This document shows, piece by piece, positions 8,385-16,275 of a DNA stretch of 38,880 bases. Under the pieces are notes generated by a model. It saw only the letters and a list, made by a program, of their open reading frames with translations, had not been told where the DNA came from and ran no database searches. The first letter of the stretch is position 1. Every line of letters begins with the position of its first letter. The stretch is taken from NCBI GenBank assembly GCA_964384025.1, contig CAYLJJ010000067.1, positions 1-38,880 on the forward strand, in the 5' to 3' direction. This stretch comes from CAYLJJ01 sp964384025 (GTDB taxonomy: Bacteria > Myxococcota_A > Bradymonadia > UBA7976 > UBA1532). Made by a program: the position numbers and the translations under genes.

Positions 8385-9584
8385 CTAGAGCAGCTCCAAG
8401 ATGAGCTTATCAAGGATGGGAGCCTCTCGCTCTGTGGCGCGACAGTACTCCCCAATCTGTTCCATCCGGCCCTCCTGGATGAGTCTCTTGATCCCAACCC
8501 CAAAGCGTTGTTTGAGTGCTCCATCCATCTTAAGCCCTCGGCTGAGGCGCAGCCCGGTCATTAGGCGCTCAAGGGCAAGCTCATCAACGCTTAGCCGCTC
8601 TCGTCGAGCTTCAGGAAAGGTACCCGACAGGGCCTGCTTTAGATAGAGTCTGGAGCTTCCCAGGTTCTCCCAACGCAGCGCCTCTGAAGCAAGGAAGCCA
8701 TGAGCCCCAGCCCCCAAGCCCAGGTAGCTACAGCCGGTCCAGTAAAGGCTGTTATGGACCGCCTCAAAACCGGGGCAAGCGGCATTGCTGATCTCATAAG
8801 CGGGGCGGCCCAGTTCGGCCAGACGTGCACGCAGCGCGAGGAAGATCTCTGCCTGTAACTCCTCAGGGCTTAGGAGCTGCTCTCCTCGAGCGGCTCGCGC
8901 TCCAAAGGGGGTCCCTGCGGCGAGGGTGAGCTGATAGAGGGAGAGATGGGGAGCACCTGAGGCGCAGGCCTGCTCTAAATCGCCGAGGGCCTCCGCCAAG
9001 CTCTCTCCAGCCAAGCCGAAGATAAGATCCAGGCTAAAATCCTCAAAACCACTCTGTTTGAGATCCTCAATCGCCCTGAGCGCCAACTCAGGCTCAGGGC
9101 GGCGTCCCAGGGCCTGAAGTATTTTGGACTGAAAAGATTGAACCCCCAGGCTGAGGCGGTTGATCCCCTGTGCTCTTAGGGCTTGGAGTCGAGAGAGGCT
9201 GAGATCCTCAGGGTTGCACTCGATCGTGATCTCTCTGGGCTGACCGAAGCGTTGTTTCACCTCCTGAAAGATTCTCCCCAGGTGCCTTGGTGCCCAGAGC
9301 CCTGGGCTCCCACCTCCAAAGTAGAGGCTTATAGGAGCGCCCAGGCCCTCAAAGGCGGGTGCGCGCAGCTCCAGCTCACGGAGAATCGCTTCTTCATAAA
9401 GCTGGTGTGGGATCTCTGGCTGCACCTCAACCTGAAAGTCACAGTAGGGGCAGCGCCGCAAACAGAAGGGAAAGTGGAGATAGATCCCCCAATCGGGGGG
9501 CTCAGAGATCCGACTCTTCAGGGCCAACTGCCGGGATCCTCTAAAGAAGCAGTCTCCTCCAAACCCAAAAGCAGGTTCATACAT
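8385..9584 (-). CDS. hemW: HemW-like radical SAM protein (coproporphyrinogen III oxidase family)
   Basis: A 399-residue radical SAM protein. The [4Fe-4S] motif CLRRCPYCDF (C41, C45, C48) follows YLHFPF, as in HemW. LYFGGGSPG is the SAM-binding GGGxP region. The segments LSLGVQSFQ, FSLDLIFGL, LSLYQLTLAAGTPFG and EISNAACPG with YLGLGAGAHGF are family hallmarks. HemW is a heme chaperone for respiratory enzymes; it differs from HemN, which oxidises coproporphyrinogen III, by lacking HemN's N-terminal extension. The CxxxCxxC arrangement followed by Asp rather than an extra Cys favours HemW. The ATG at 9584 overlaps argC by 67 bp. A TTG at 9527, with AGAGGA nine bases upstream, would cut the overlap to 10 bp and is an equally credible start. 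It is probably co-transcribed with argC. Confidence 0.88.
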   Translation of the reverse strand: MYEPAFGFGGDCFFRGSRQLALKSRISEPPDWGIYLHFPFCLRRCPYCDFQVEVQPEIPHQLYEEAILRELELRAPAFEGLGAPISLYFGGGSPGLWAPRHLGRIFQEVKQRFGQPREITIECNPEDLSLSRLQALRAQGINRLSLGVQSFQSKILQALGRRPEPELALRAIEDLKQSGFEDFSLDLIFGLAGESLAEALGDLEQACASGAPHLSLYQLTLAAGTPFGARAARGEQLLSPEELQAEIFLALRARLAELGRPAYEISNAACPGFEAVHNSLYWTGCSYLGLGAGAHGFLASEALRWENLGSSRLYLKQALSGTFPEARRERLSVDELALERLMTGLRLSRGLKMDGALKQRFGVGIKRLIQEGRMEQIGEYCRATEREAPILDKLILELL

Positions 9585-10579
9585 TGAATCGCCTGCCCTG
9601 CGCCCCCCTTGATCAGATTATCAGAGGCGGAGAAGCAGCTCAGGGTCCTGCGTCCAGCGTAAACCGGCCCTAGATGATAGCCCACCTCTGCGAAGTTGGA
9701 ACCCACTACCGCAGCCACCTCAGGGAGGCGCCCTTCGGGGCGCCGTGTAAAGGGGTGATCGGCGAAATATTCATCCGCTAGGGTCTCCAGAGTCTGCTGG
9801 CTCAGCTCCGCCCCCACCTCAACAAAGATGCTGCTAAAGATGCCTCGCACATAGGGACCAGAGACCGGTACAAAAGAAACTCGGATCTCTTGAGCACCTG
9901 CTCTCTCTAAAGCCATCTCTACTTCAGGTTGATGGCGGTGGCGCAGCGGGCTGTAGGTCTTGAGGTTCCCTGCGCGTACAGGGTGATGAGCGCCCGCCTT
10001 AGGTGCTGCTCCTGAGCCGGAGGAGCCGGTGATCGCGGTCACTCGAATCTCTTGCTCCTTGAGGAGCCCTGCGGCAGCGAGGGGCAGGAGGGGCAGTTCC
10101 ATGCTGGTGGCAAAGCAGCCCGGAGCAGAAGCGCAGCGAGCTCCCCTGATCCGCTCCCGGTTCAGCTCGGGCAGACCATACTCAAAGCTGGAGAGCAGCT
10201 CTGGGCAACTGTGTGGCAGGCCATAAAACTCCTTATAAACAGCAGCATCATCGAGGCGAAAGTCTCCCGACATATCTACAATCTTGAGATCCAACTCCAT
10301 CAACTCAGGGACCTTATCAGCGGTCACCCGGTGAGGCAGGGCCAAGAGGACCACATCACAACCTGCTGCAGCTTCTTTGGGGCTCAGAGCTTCAAAGCGG
10401 AGGTCGGTCAGTTGGGTCAAGTTGGGGTGCGCTGCCCAGAGAGGCTCCCCCAGATAATCGATAGAAGCGACCCGGCTCAGCTCTACTTGGGGATGGAGCA
10501 GGAGGCGGCGGATCATCTCCCCTCCGCCATATCCGCTCCCACCGATGACCGCCGCTTTCATACTTTGACTGCTGCTCAT
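9518..10579 (-). CDS. argC: N-acetyl-gamma-glutamyl-phosphate reductase
   Basis: A 353-residue ArgC, the NADPH-dependent enzyme that reduces N-acetylglutamyl phosphate to the semialdehyde in arginine synthesis. The dinucleotide-binding motif is IGGSGYGGGE at residues 12-21. The catalytic cysteine is C155 in SAPGCFAT. Other family blocks are VDMSGDFRL, EYGLPELN, ITGSSGSGAAPKAG, SFVPVSGPYVRGI and the C-terminal DNLIKGGAGQAIQ. The start is ATG 10579 with TGGAGG three bases upstream. That start codon abuts the ATG of the divergent M20 gene in one CATATG hexamer. An internal ATG at 10561 has no ribosome site at a suitable distance. hemW follows with overlap. Confidence 0.95.
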   Translation of the reverse strand: MSSSQSMKAAVIGGSGYGGGEMIRRLLLHPQVELSRVASIDYLGEPLWAAHPNLTQLTDLRFEALSPKEAAAGCDVVLLALPHRVTADKVPELMELDLKIVDMSGDFRLDDAAVYKEFYGLPHSCPELLSSFEYGLPELNRERIRGARCASAPGCFATSMELPLLPLAAAGLLKEQEIRVTAITGSSGSGAAPKAGAHHPVRAGNLKTYSPLRHRHQPEVEMALERAGAQEIRVSFVPVSGPYVRGIFSSIFVEVGAELSQQTLETLADEYFADHPFTRRPEGRLPEVAAVVGSNFAEVGYHLGPVYAGRRTLSCFSASDNLIKGGAGQAIQCMNLLLGLEETASLEDPGSWP

Positions 10580-11761
10580 ATGCCTCCAGAGGTGCTAGAA
10601 AGCCTCATGCTTAATCTTCTTACAGAGGGCTTGAAGGCCACGCAACGGAGATCGGAGCAGCTCGATCGTCTAAAGCGTTGGATCAAGCAAAACTCCTTTT
10701 CGGGGAATGTCCCTGGGGTCAACGCTCAGGGGGATCTATTGCTCCAAGAGTTTGACCTTCCAGGGCTCTCCTCAGAGCGCATCCCTGGCAAAGGGGTGGG
10801 AGATCATCTCTTCTGGCACACTCCCGCTTGGAGGCGGGAGCCAAAGCGCCGCCTCCTGCTTCTTGGGCACCATGACACTGTCTTCCCTCCGGGTAGCTTT
10901 GAGGTCTGTGAGCGCTCAGGAGATCAGCTCAGGGGGCCGGGAGTCTTGGATATGAAAGGGGGGCTCTTTGTCATTCACGCTGCTGTCGCTGCTCTGGCAG
11001 ATCTGGGGGCTCTAGAGAGCCTGCCGTTGGGGATCTTCTCAGCAGGGGATGAGGAGATCAGCTCTCTTGATTCCTGCGCGCATCTCCAGGAGCGGGCGCG
11101 AGGCGCGGCGGCGACCCTGGTCTTTGAAGCGGGGCGCGCTGAGGATGCGATCATCACTCGTCGCAAAGGAACAGGGCGTCTCACCGTCTACGTTCAGGGC
11201 CGCGCAGCTCACGCAGGGAATGAGCATCATCAGGGGATCAACGCCATCTGGGCCTTAGCGCGTTATCTCGACGCCTGTCAGAGCCTCACAGATTACGAGC
11301 GTGGACTCACAGTCAGCGTAGGGCTTATTGAGGGCGGCTCCAGCGCCAACACCATCCCTGCTGAGGCTCGCTGCGTTCAAGATTTCCGTTACCTTCGAGC
11401 TGCGGATGGAGATGAGTTGTTGGGGGAGATGCGCGCGATAGCCAAACATCTAGAGGCGGAGAGCGGGGCTCGGTTTCATCTGGAGGGGGGCATCCGTAGG
11501 GCACCCTTGGAACGCAGCCCCGAGTCTCTGGCTCTTATGGAACGCTACGCTGAGGCTGCGGCGACAGCGGGCCTGGGTCATAAAGAGGCGCCGCTTATCG
11601 GGGGTGGCTCCGATGCCAGCACCACCAGCGCCTTGGGGATCCCCACTCTAGATGGCCTGGGTCCTCGAGGGCGAGGCTTTCACAGCCATCAGGAATTTAT
11701 CGAGATCTCCTCTCTACATCTACGCGCTGAGGCGCTGTTGCGCTTCTTGTTGGCTTGGTGA
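10580..11761 (+). CDS. M20 family metallopeptidase (glutamate carboxypeptidase / ArgE-like)
   Basis: A 393-residue M20 zinc enzyme if begun at ATG 10580. The metal-site residues are present: H97 in GHHDTVF, D124 in GVLDMKGG, the catalytic and bridging pair E158-E159 in AGDEEISS, a Glu in FEAGR, and the C-terminal His in FHSHQEF. The dimerisation domain has RAAHAGNEHHQGINAI and the GGSSANTIPAEA motif typical of carboxypeptidase-G2-like members. Its position back-to-back with argC suggests an ArgE-type deacylation in arginine synthesis, but the sequence looks closer to glutamate carboxypeptidases. The start is uncertain: ATG 10580 has no clear ribosome site, while an ATG at 10607 has only a distant AGAGG. 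The upstream open frame back to 10052 is antisense to argC and not credible. Confidence 0.88.
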   Translation: MPPEVLESLMLNLLTEGLKATQRRSEQLDRLKRWIKQNSFSGNVPGVNAQGDLLLQEFDLPGLSSERIPGKGVGDHLFWHTPAWRREPKRRLLLLGHHDTVFPPGSFEVCERSGDQLRGPGVLDMKGGLFVIHAAVAALADLGALESLPLGIFSAGDEEISSLDSCAHLQERARGAAATLVFEAGRAEDAIITRRKGTGRLTVYVQGRAAHAGNEHHQGINAIWALARYLDACQSLTDYERGLTVSVGLIEGGSSANTIPAEARCVQDFRYLRAADGDELLGEMRAIAKHLEAESGARFHLEGGIRRAPLERSPESLALMERYAEAAATAGLGHKEAPLIGGGSDASTTSALGIPTLDGLGPRGRGFHSHQEFIEISSLHLRAEALLRFLLAW

Positions 11762-11998
11762 GGCCGGATCAAAGGCGAGGAACCAGGAGGGTTCAAAACT
11801 GAGTGCGAAAAATGGAGAGTAAAGCCGGGTTAACTAAAGAAATCTCTTGGAAATTTCTCTGGGGCGCAGTAGAAACAGGAAATAATCGGTGGCCAAGGAG
11901 AAAAATTGGTTATTTGAGTTGTATTCAGTTGGAGAAGAAATCTTCTATTGGCAAATTTATGGTTAGTGGTCACAAATACCTCAATGGAGTGCTGAATC

Positions 11999-12617
11999 GT
12001 GGATGACCTGATCAGTATAGGAAAAACATCCAAACTTCTTGATTTTGCTTTACAAAAACTCAGGGTGTGTGACTCGGATGGGAAGTTAAAGGCTGTTCAT
12101 ATCGAAGGAGGGTATCGTTGCTATCGCTTATCAGATGTCCAAGGCATTCAGGGTATTAAACAAGATTCTTCTGAGGATAATGGTGCGGTGATTGCCTATT
12201 GCAGAGCATCTAGCCATGACCAAAAGGAGAAAGGCGATCTGGAACTCTAGATGATCCGTGTACTCAGCTACTGTTCATTGAAAGGATACTAAGTTTTCCA
12301 TGTGTTGGGAAAAGTTTGAGTCAGGAGTGTCTGATACTCGACCGAAATTCAAGATTTGCTCCCTCCTGGTAATGTAGATCTGGTTGTTATTGAATACAAG
12401 GATCGCCTTGCTCGAAATGTATTCGAGTCTTTTTTTGGGGTCCTCGTGGTGTTGAGATTGAATGTGCTGGAGATGTGCTTGGAAAGACCTACGAAGGGTT
12501 GAAGATGTACTGACTCTGATGTCTTCTTTCTCATCAAAAATTTACGGAAAGCGTAGTGCTGCTATTCGTAAGAAGAAAAAGGAACTTGAGGATGCCCGAA
12601 GCCAATCCACAGTTTAG
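11999..12617 (+). pseudogene. tnpA: IS607-type serine recombinase TnpA, broken
   Basis: From GTG 11999 the frame encodes a MerR-like helix-turn-helix (ISIGKTSKLLDFALQKLR, then GYRCYRLSDVQ) and the start of the resolvase fold, AVIAYCRASSHDQKEKGDLE. A TAG stops it at 12250. Homology continues in the same frame as IRVLSYCSLKGY, then NVDLVVIEYKDRLAR around 12380-12415. Another frame supplies GVEIECAGDVLGKTYEGL, and a third supplies LTLMSSFSSKIYGKRSAAI running to a TAG at 12615-12617. The gene therefore has several stops and at least two frameshifts. It once catalysed Ser-mediated transposition of the element. Confidence 0.8.
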
Positions 12618-13481
12618 GGCATATAAGACCGAGATTGACCCCAACAATAAACAGGTTACGTTGCTGTTGGGTTATGCCGGGATGCGGCGGTATGCCTGGA
12701 ATTGAGCACTGGAGCGGGTCAAAAATCGAGAAACCCCTGCGAACGCAGTCAAACTCCATAAGAGGTGGAATATCTGGAAAAAGGACAATATTCCTTGGTG
12801 GATTGAGTATTCCAAAGCAGCCCCGCAGGAGGCATTCCATGATCTCCAGAAAGCCTTTTCCAAGTTTTTTAAGGGCCTAACGGGTGAAGGAGCAAAAGTC
12901 GGCTATCCTAGGTTTAAGAGCAAACACAAAGCCAAGAAATCCTTTCGGCTAACTGGGTCGGTCCACATTAAATAGGGGAGATTCAAGATTCCCCGAATCG
13001 GTTGGTTGCGGTTCAAAGAAAAGAGTTGTACTCCTGTAGAAACAAAAGTTACTTTAGCAATAATTTCTGAACAAACAGAGCAATGGTTTGTCTCAGCCAT
13101 TTTTCGTGATGATCAACAAAAATCACCGCTATTCCAAGGTGGATGAATAATTTCCGCAGACAGATGAACTATAAAACCCGTTGGAATGGGGTGGAAATGG
13201 TCTTGGCGCCTTGTTTCTACCCATCCTCAAAACGATGTTCATCTTGCGAGAATATCATAGAAAAGCTCGCCCTGGGTGAACGGACATATCTCTGTCCTAT
13301 TTGCGATTTAGAGATTGACCGTGATCTGAATGCAGTCCTCAATCTGAAAGCTTGGTATATGAGTAAGTACACCGCCAGTTCGGCGGGGTGTGGACGTGGA
13401 GAAGATGTAAGACCCAAAGCTACTTGTAGCCTAAGGCAAACTTCGAAGAAGCGCCAACCAGACTGGAAATCTACTTCGTAG
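12592..13481 (+). pseudogene. tnpB: TnpB (RNA-guided nuclease family), internally deleted and broken
   Basis: ATG 12592 overlaps the end of tnpA and opens FRAYKTEIDPNNKQVTLL, a typical TnpB N-terminus. In-frame stops follow at 12703 (where the family has Trp in AWNWALER), at 12973 and at 13144. The frame runs through GYPRFKSK to QWFVSAIF near 13105, then jumps directly to MINKNHRYSK and FRRQMNYKTRWNG. The C-terminus keeps the zinc ribbon (SSKRCSSCEN, YLCPICDLE) and the RuvC-III motif DRDLNAVLNL. The segment carrying the RuvC-I Asp and RuvC-II Glu, roughly 110-130 codons by comparison with usual TnpB, is absent. It cannot be an active nuclease. Confidence 0.85.
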
Positions 13482-13498
13482 ATTTCTATAGGTTCTGG
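13458..13498 (+). ncRNA. Hairpin at the tnpB 3' end, possible omega-RNA (right-end RNA) remnant
   Basis: A perfect 9-bp stem, GAAATCTAC (13466-13474) with GTAGATTTC (13478-13486), closes a TTC loop over the tnpB stop codon. An outer CCAGA (13458-13462) can pair with TCTGG (13494-13498) across an internal loop. TnpB guide RNAs are encoded at exactly this place, overlapping the 3' end of tnpB and reading out through the right end. The structure is seen; the identity as omega RNA is inferred. Confidence 0.4.
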
Positions 13499-13527
13499 AG
13501 AACGGTTTATTATTGAAGGAGAGGATC

Positions 13528-13908
13528 TTAGGCGAGGATCTCGCGGCTGCTCTCATGACGCGCGACCAGAGCGCCATCATGATGCCAAGCTTCTAAGAAG
13601 GTGCCAAACTTCACCTTGTCGTACATGGGGGGCCACCAAGCTTCCCCTGCAAAGTCGCCGTCACCATCGATAAAGAAACGGGTGACCACTGCGTCTTTAT
13701 TGAGATCATTGACATAACGATGGAGCGTGGCCTCATCGTGCCCATCCTCTACACCGATGAAGAACTGGATCAAGACTCCCCCCACTTTGTTGGCGAAGAC
13801 AAAGTTCCAGTGCTTCTCGTGTCGGGCACCATAGCCGCTGTCCTCGCGAGACTTAAGCTCATACCCCAAAAACTCAAGGTGGTTGGCGATCTGCTGAAGA
13901 TGCTCCAT
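13528..13908 (-). CDS. Small YbjN-like domain protein
   Basis: A 126-residue soluble acidic protein. The ATG at 13908 is chosen because AAAAAGGAG lies six bases before it; a longer frame from 13938 has no such site. The alternating pattern (HLEFLGYELKSRED, then WNFVFANKVGGVLIQFFIG, then an Asn/Asp-rich turn before VVTRFFIDGDGDF) resembles the YbjN / type III chaperone-like fold. That fold is common in small proteins that bind partners or report stress. This assignment is by fold pattern only. The gene is intact although both flanks are decayed, so it is probably under selection. Confidence 0.65.
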   Translation of the reverse strand: MEHLQQIANHLEFLGYELKSREDSGYGARHEKHWNFVFANKVGGVLIQFFIGVEDGHDEATLHRYVNDLNKDAVVTRFFIDGDGDFAGEAWWPPMYDKVKFGTFLEAWHHDGALVARHESSREILA

Positions 13909-13950
13909 TTTGAACTCCTTTTTGGAAAGAGGCGGCACTATAACAATGAA

Positions 13951-13968
13951 CTCTCCTCAGGAGGAGAG
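13951..13968 (-). promoter_or_regulatory. Palindrome upstream of the YbjN-like gene
   Basis: CTCTCCTC (13951-13958) and GAGGAGAG (13961-13968) form a near-perfect inverted repeat about 45 bp upstream of the start of the minus-strand gene. A TATAGT at about 13936-13941 on the minus strand could be its -10 box, which would place the palindrome over the -35 region as an operator. Read on the plus strand it is followed by CTTTT, but no plus-strand gene ends before it, so a terminator is less likely. Confidence 0.3.
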
Positions 13969-14010
13969 CTTTTCCCCAAATACCATCTATCCTCCTAAGA
14001 GGGAGCCCCT

Positions 14011-14292
14011 TTGGGTTCACGCTATCAAGAACTGCGGTCGATCAATGAGGAGGAGGGGTTAGAGTTGTCTTCAGCCGCTCAGCACAGCCTGGGAGGGCTG
14101 GAGCGCTTGGTGATCATCCAGAGGATCAACTCTAGGCTTCAGATGCTGCGACGCTTTTTGGGAGAGGCGTGCCCGATGGCGAGCCTCAGACACCCTCATT
14201 TGCTGAGCGTCTTTGATATCCAGGGCAAGCAAGAGCAGCTCTTGCTGATCAGGATGTCTCCGACTTGGGGATTGCTCACTGCTGGCCTTTAG
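14011..14292 (+). pseudogene. N-lobe stub of a bacterial Ser/Thr protein kinase
   Basis: A 93-codon frame starting at TTG 14011. It matches the N-lobe of Hanks-type kinases common in Myxococcota: GSRYQELRSI, then LGGLERLVIIQRI, RRFLGEACPMASLRHPHLLSVFDI, and QEQLLLI. The glycine-rich loop is ruined (NEEEG in place of GxGxxG). The ATP-anchoring Lys of VAIK is Gln (VIIQ). The C-lobe with HRD and DFG is absent; no continuation is seen downstream. The alpha-C Glu (LGEA) remains. This is a dead remnant, though expression as a small protein cannot be ruled out. Confidence 0.7.
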
Positions 14293-15061
14293 TGGATTAT
14301 AAACGACAAAATTAGATTGTCTGAGTGGGCATGGTAGCGGGGACTATCGTATTGCCCACCATTGGCATAAGATCGGGGATGTCACCGTGTAAATTTCTCC
14401 AACAGGTAGACTCATAGCTTCTTTTTTAAAAACATGACGATCAATTCAACAGGGTATAGAGCCATACTCATGTTTCTTCAGATAATCAAATGAGAAGATA
14501 AGGATAATCAATTTTGGAATTTTAGATACATTGCTATATTTATGTATGTACGAGTTTATGGAAGATATGGTCCCAAAAACAGGGCAGTAGATAATGCTTA
14601 AAATATCGTGATTTGAGGGTATGAGAGCCAAGGGCTACATAGAGGATATGTTGCTACATCTTTACGACGACTGTCAGAATAAGATGTGGGTGCATCCTAC
14701 ACGTCTGTTTGCGAAGGCGGAAATCGTAGGGAAGCACAGACCCCTCGAGTTCTTTGGCTGGATTTCTTAAAGGATTTTGGGCGTATCTTAGGCGGCAATA
14801 TCGCCCCCCCTTTAGTTTAGCAAAGGTGCTGGTATTCGATGTATCCGGAGAGGCTGAGTTTGATGCTATGACGCCCTGCTCTAAGGACCAGGGGAACTTC
14901 ATCGGAACATCTCTCACGCGCCGATCGCCGCTCTTGATTTGAGCACCTGAAGAGACAGAACGGACCAAAAGCGTAGTGCTTCGAGAGCCACCAGTCCTCA
15001 AGAGCAGCAGCGCCAGGGAACTGTTCTATGCCCGCTCCGGCATTGCGCCTCAGAGGAGCAT
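14293..15061 (+). other. Gene-free stretch before the ABC/MoxR operon
   Basis: No frame here shows a recognisable protein. The first 350 bp are AT-rich and full of stops. From about 14650 the composition returns to that of the flanks. A minus-strand open frame at 14654-15001 has no ribosome site or recognisable motif. The last bases contain AGAGGAG at 15052-15058, the ribosome site for the next gene. The promoter of the 15062-22553 operon presumably lies in the final 150 bp, but I see no clear -35/-10 pair. Confidence 0.5.
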
Positions 15062-15790
15062 GTGCAATCTAAGAGCTCTTTAGGAACCTTGGAGCTGAGC
15101 GTGTTGGAGTTGCTGGGAGTCGTCGTCGAGGAGCAGGGTCACCTGAACCGCTGCTCCTTCAACGTACGCCCAGGTGAGATCCTGGGTTTGGTTGGGCCCA
15201 CAGGCGCGGGGAAGTCTACTGCGCTCCGGGTCGCCTCCGGTCTCTTGACTCCCAAACGAGGGCGTCTGCTCCTCAAGGGCCGCGATGTCAGCCGTCAGAA
15301 GAAGCGCCTGCTCCAAGCCTGCGCTCTCCTCCCTGAGCAGCCTGAGGGCCCCTTCGATCTGAAAGCTGAAGCTTGGTTGCGGCTGGGCCTTGAATTAGAT
15401 GGAGTCCCAAAGAGAGAGCAGAGGGCTCGAATCGAAGCCGCCTTAGGCCGCTTTCCCCTCCCCAAGGAGCGTCGCCTCAGCGCGCTTTCCAGAGGAGAAC
15501 TTGGGGCCCTGGCTTTGGCCCGCATCTGGGCTCGAGGCCCCTCCATCTTTCTCCTGGATCGAGCCGGAGAGCCCCTCGATGGAGAGGGTTTACGCTGCTT
15601 GACCACCGCCATTCGTGAGGCTGCCGCAGAGGGAAGCACCCTGATTTTGGTAGAGAGCAGCCCCCACTTACCCTCAGCGGTTTGTGATCGCGTGATCTGC
15701 CTTGAAGAGGGTGCCGTGGTCCGAGAGATCAACGCCTCTGCTCCTGAGTTCTCTCAAGAGGTGAGCAAGGCTCAAGGTTGGCTGAGATGA
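15062..15790 (+). CDS. ABC transporter ATPase subunit with atypical catalytic motifs
   Basis: A 242-residue nucleotide-binding subunit resembling GldA/ABC-2 ATPases. Walker A is GPTGAGKST at 45-53 and intact. The Q-loop region is LLPEQPEG (89-96). The signature is degenerate, LSRGE at 142-146 in place of LSGGQ. After the Walker B Asp (D166) the catalytic Glu is Arg (R167), in LLDRAGEPLD. The switch histidine also seems displaced (VESSPHL, where the family has STH). It could bind ATP but hydrolyse it poorly. The start is GTG 15062 with AGAGGAG upstream. The stop overlaps the next ATG as ATGA. It probably energises or gates the following membrane proteins. Confidence 0.85.
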   Translation: MQSKSSLGTLELSVLELLGVVVEEQGHLNRCSFNVRPGEILGLVGPTGAGKSTALRVASGLLTPKRGRLLLKGRDVSRQKKRLLQACALLPEQPEGPFDLKAEAWLRLGLELDGVPKREQRARIEAALGRFPLPKERRLSALSRGELGALALARIWARGPSIFLLDRAGEPLDGEGLRCLTTAIREAAAEGSTLILVESSPHLPSAVCDRVICLEEGAVVREINASAPEFSQEVSKAQGWLR

Positions 15791-16275
15791 GGCTCTGGCT
15801 CTTGGCGCTGCTCTCCAGTACCAGCCTCTTTCTCTCTGTAGAGGTGCTGGCCTTACACCGCAGTCACTGGCTGAGCTTCTCTCCAGGCCCCTACTGGAGC
15901 AGCTTCTTGCTTCCTTGGACAGAGCGGATCTGGTCGGGCCTGATGGTGTTGGCTCTCAGTGGGGGCTGCGCCAGCCTCGTTGGGGATCTGGATCCTCGTC
16001 TATGGAAACGGCTGCGACGCGGCTTGAGCATGGCTGCTCTGGCTTGGGGAGTCGCGCTCCTGGCTCTGATCCCTGGGCTCCTGGCTCTCTCTCGTTTGAA
16101 AATAGCGCCTCTGTCAGAGATCCTACTTCAGAGCTCAATGGCCCTCCTTCCTCCTCTACTCACAGCGCTCAGCGCTGGGGCGGCCAGCGCGGCTCTGCCT
16201 CCCGCTTCTGCAGCTGCTCTGGGACTCAGCGTAGGAGCCTCTTTACTCTGGCTCTGGGGGCTCCCTGGATCATGA
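15787..16275 (+). CDS. Small polytopic membrane protein, ABC permease-like
   Basis: A 162-residue hydrophobic protein with four to five predicted membrane helices: about residues 3-22, 45-63, 82-105, 113-135 and 140-158. The ATG at 15787 overlaps the ABC ATPase stop in ATGA. It has no recognisable family motif and is shorter than normal ABC-2 permeases (about 240 residues), so it may be a reduced permease half. Its position directly after an ABC ATPase and before another membrane protein supports a transporter or membrane-anchor role. Ala/Leu/Ser-rich helices make assignment by motif impossible. Confidence 0.75.
   Translation: MRLWLLALLSSTSLFLSVEVLALHRSHWLSFSPGPYWSSFLLPWTERIWSGLMVLALSGGCASLVGDLDPRLWKRLRRGLSMAALAWGVALLALIPGLLALSRLKIAPLSEILLQSSMALLPPLLTALSAGAASAALPPASAAALGLSVGASLLWLWGLPGS

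Larger units (their letters stand above)
11999..13500 (+). mobile_element. Decayed IS607-family element (tnpA-tnpB remnant)
   Basis: A serine-recombinase tnpA followed by an overlapping tnpB is the standard IS607 order. Both genes are broken by stops, frameshifts and a large internal tnpB deletion. IS607 elements have no terminal inverted repeats or target duplications, so the ends cannot be set exactly. The left limit given is the tnpA start and the right limit is just after the hairpin behind tnpB. The region is visibly AT-richer than its flanks. The element is immobile on its own. Confidence 0.75.

Noticed and set aside
10052..10579. Long upstream extension of the M20 peptidase frame
   Set aside because: It is antisense to the well-supported argC gene and has no M20-like sequence; the family domain begins after 10580.
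11803..12006. 67-codon plus-strand frame before tnpA
   Set aside because: No motif and no good ribosome site. It more likely belongs to the non-coding left end of the IS607 remnant.
13143..13481. Stand-alone zinc-ribbon protein
   Set aside because: The sequence is the C-terminal third of tnpB, with upstream homology in other frames, so it is part of the pseudogene.
14654..15001. 115-codon minus-strand frame upstream of the ABC operon
   Set aside because: Unusual composition, no ribosome site and no motif I recognise; it may be chance or a decayed remnant.
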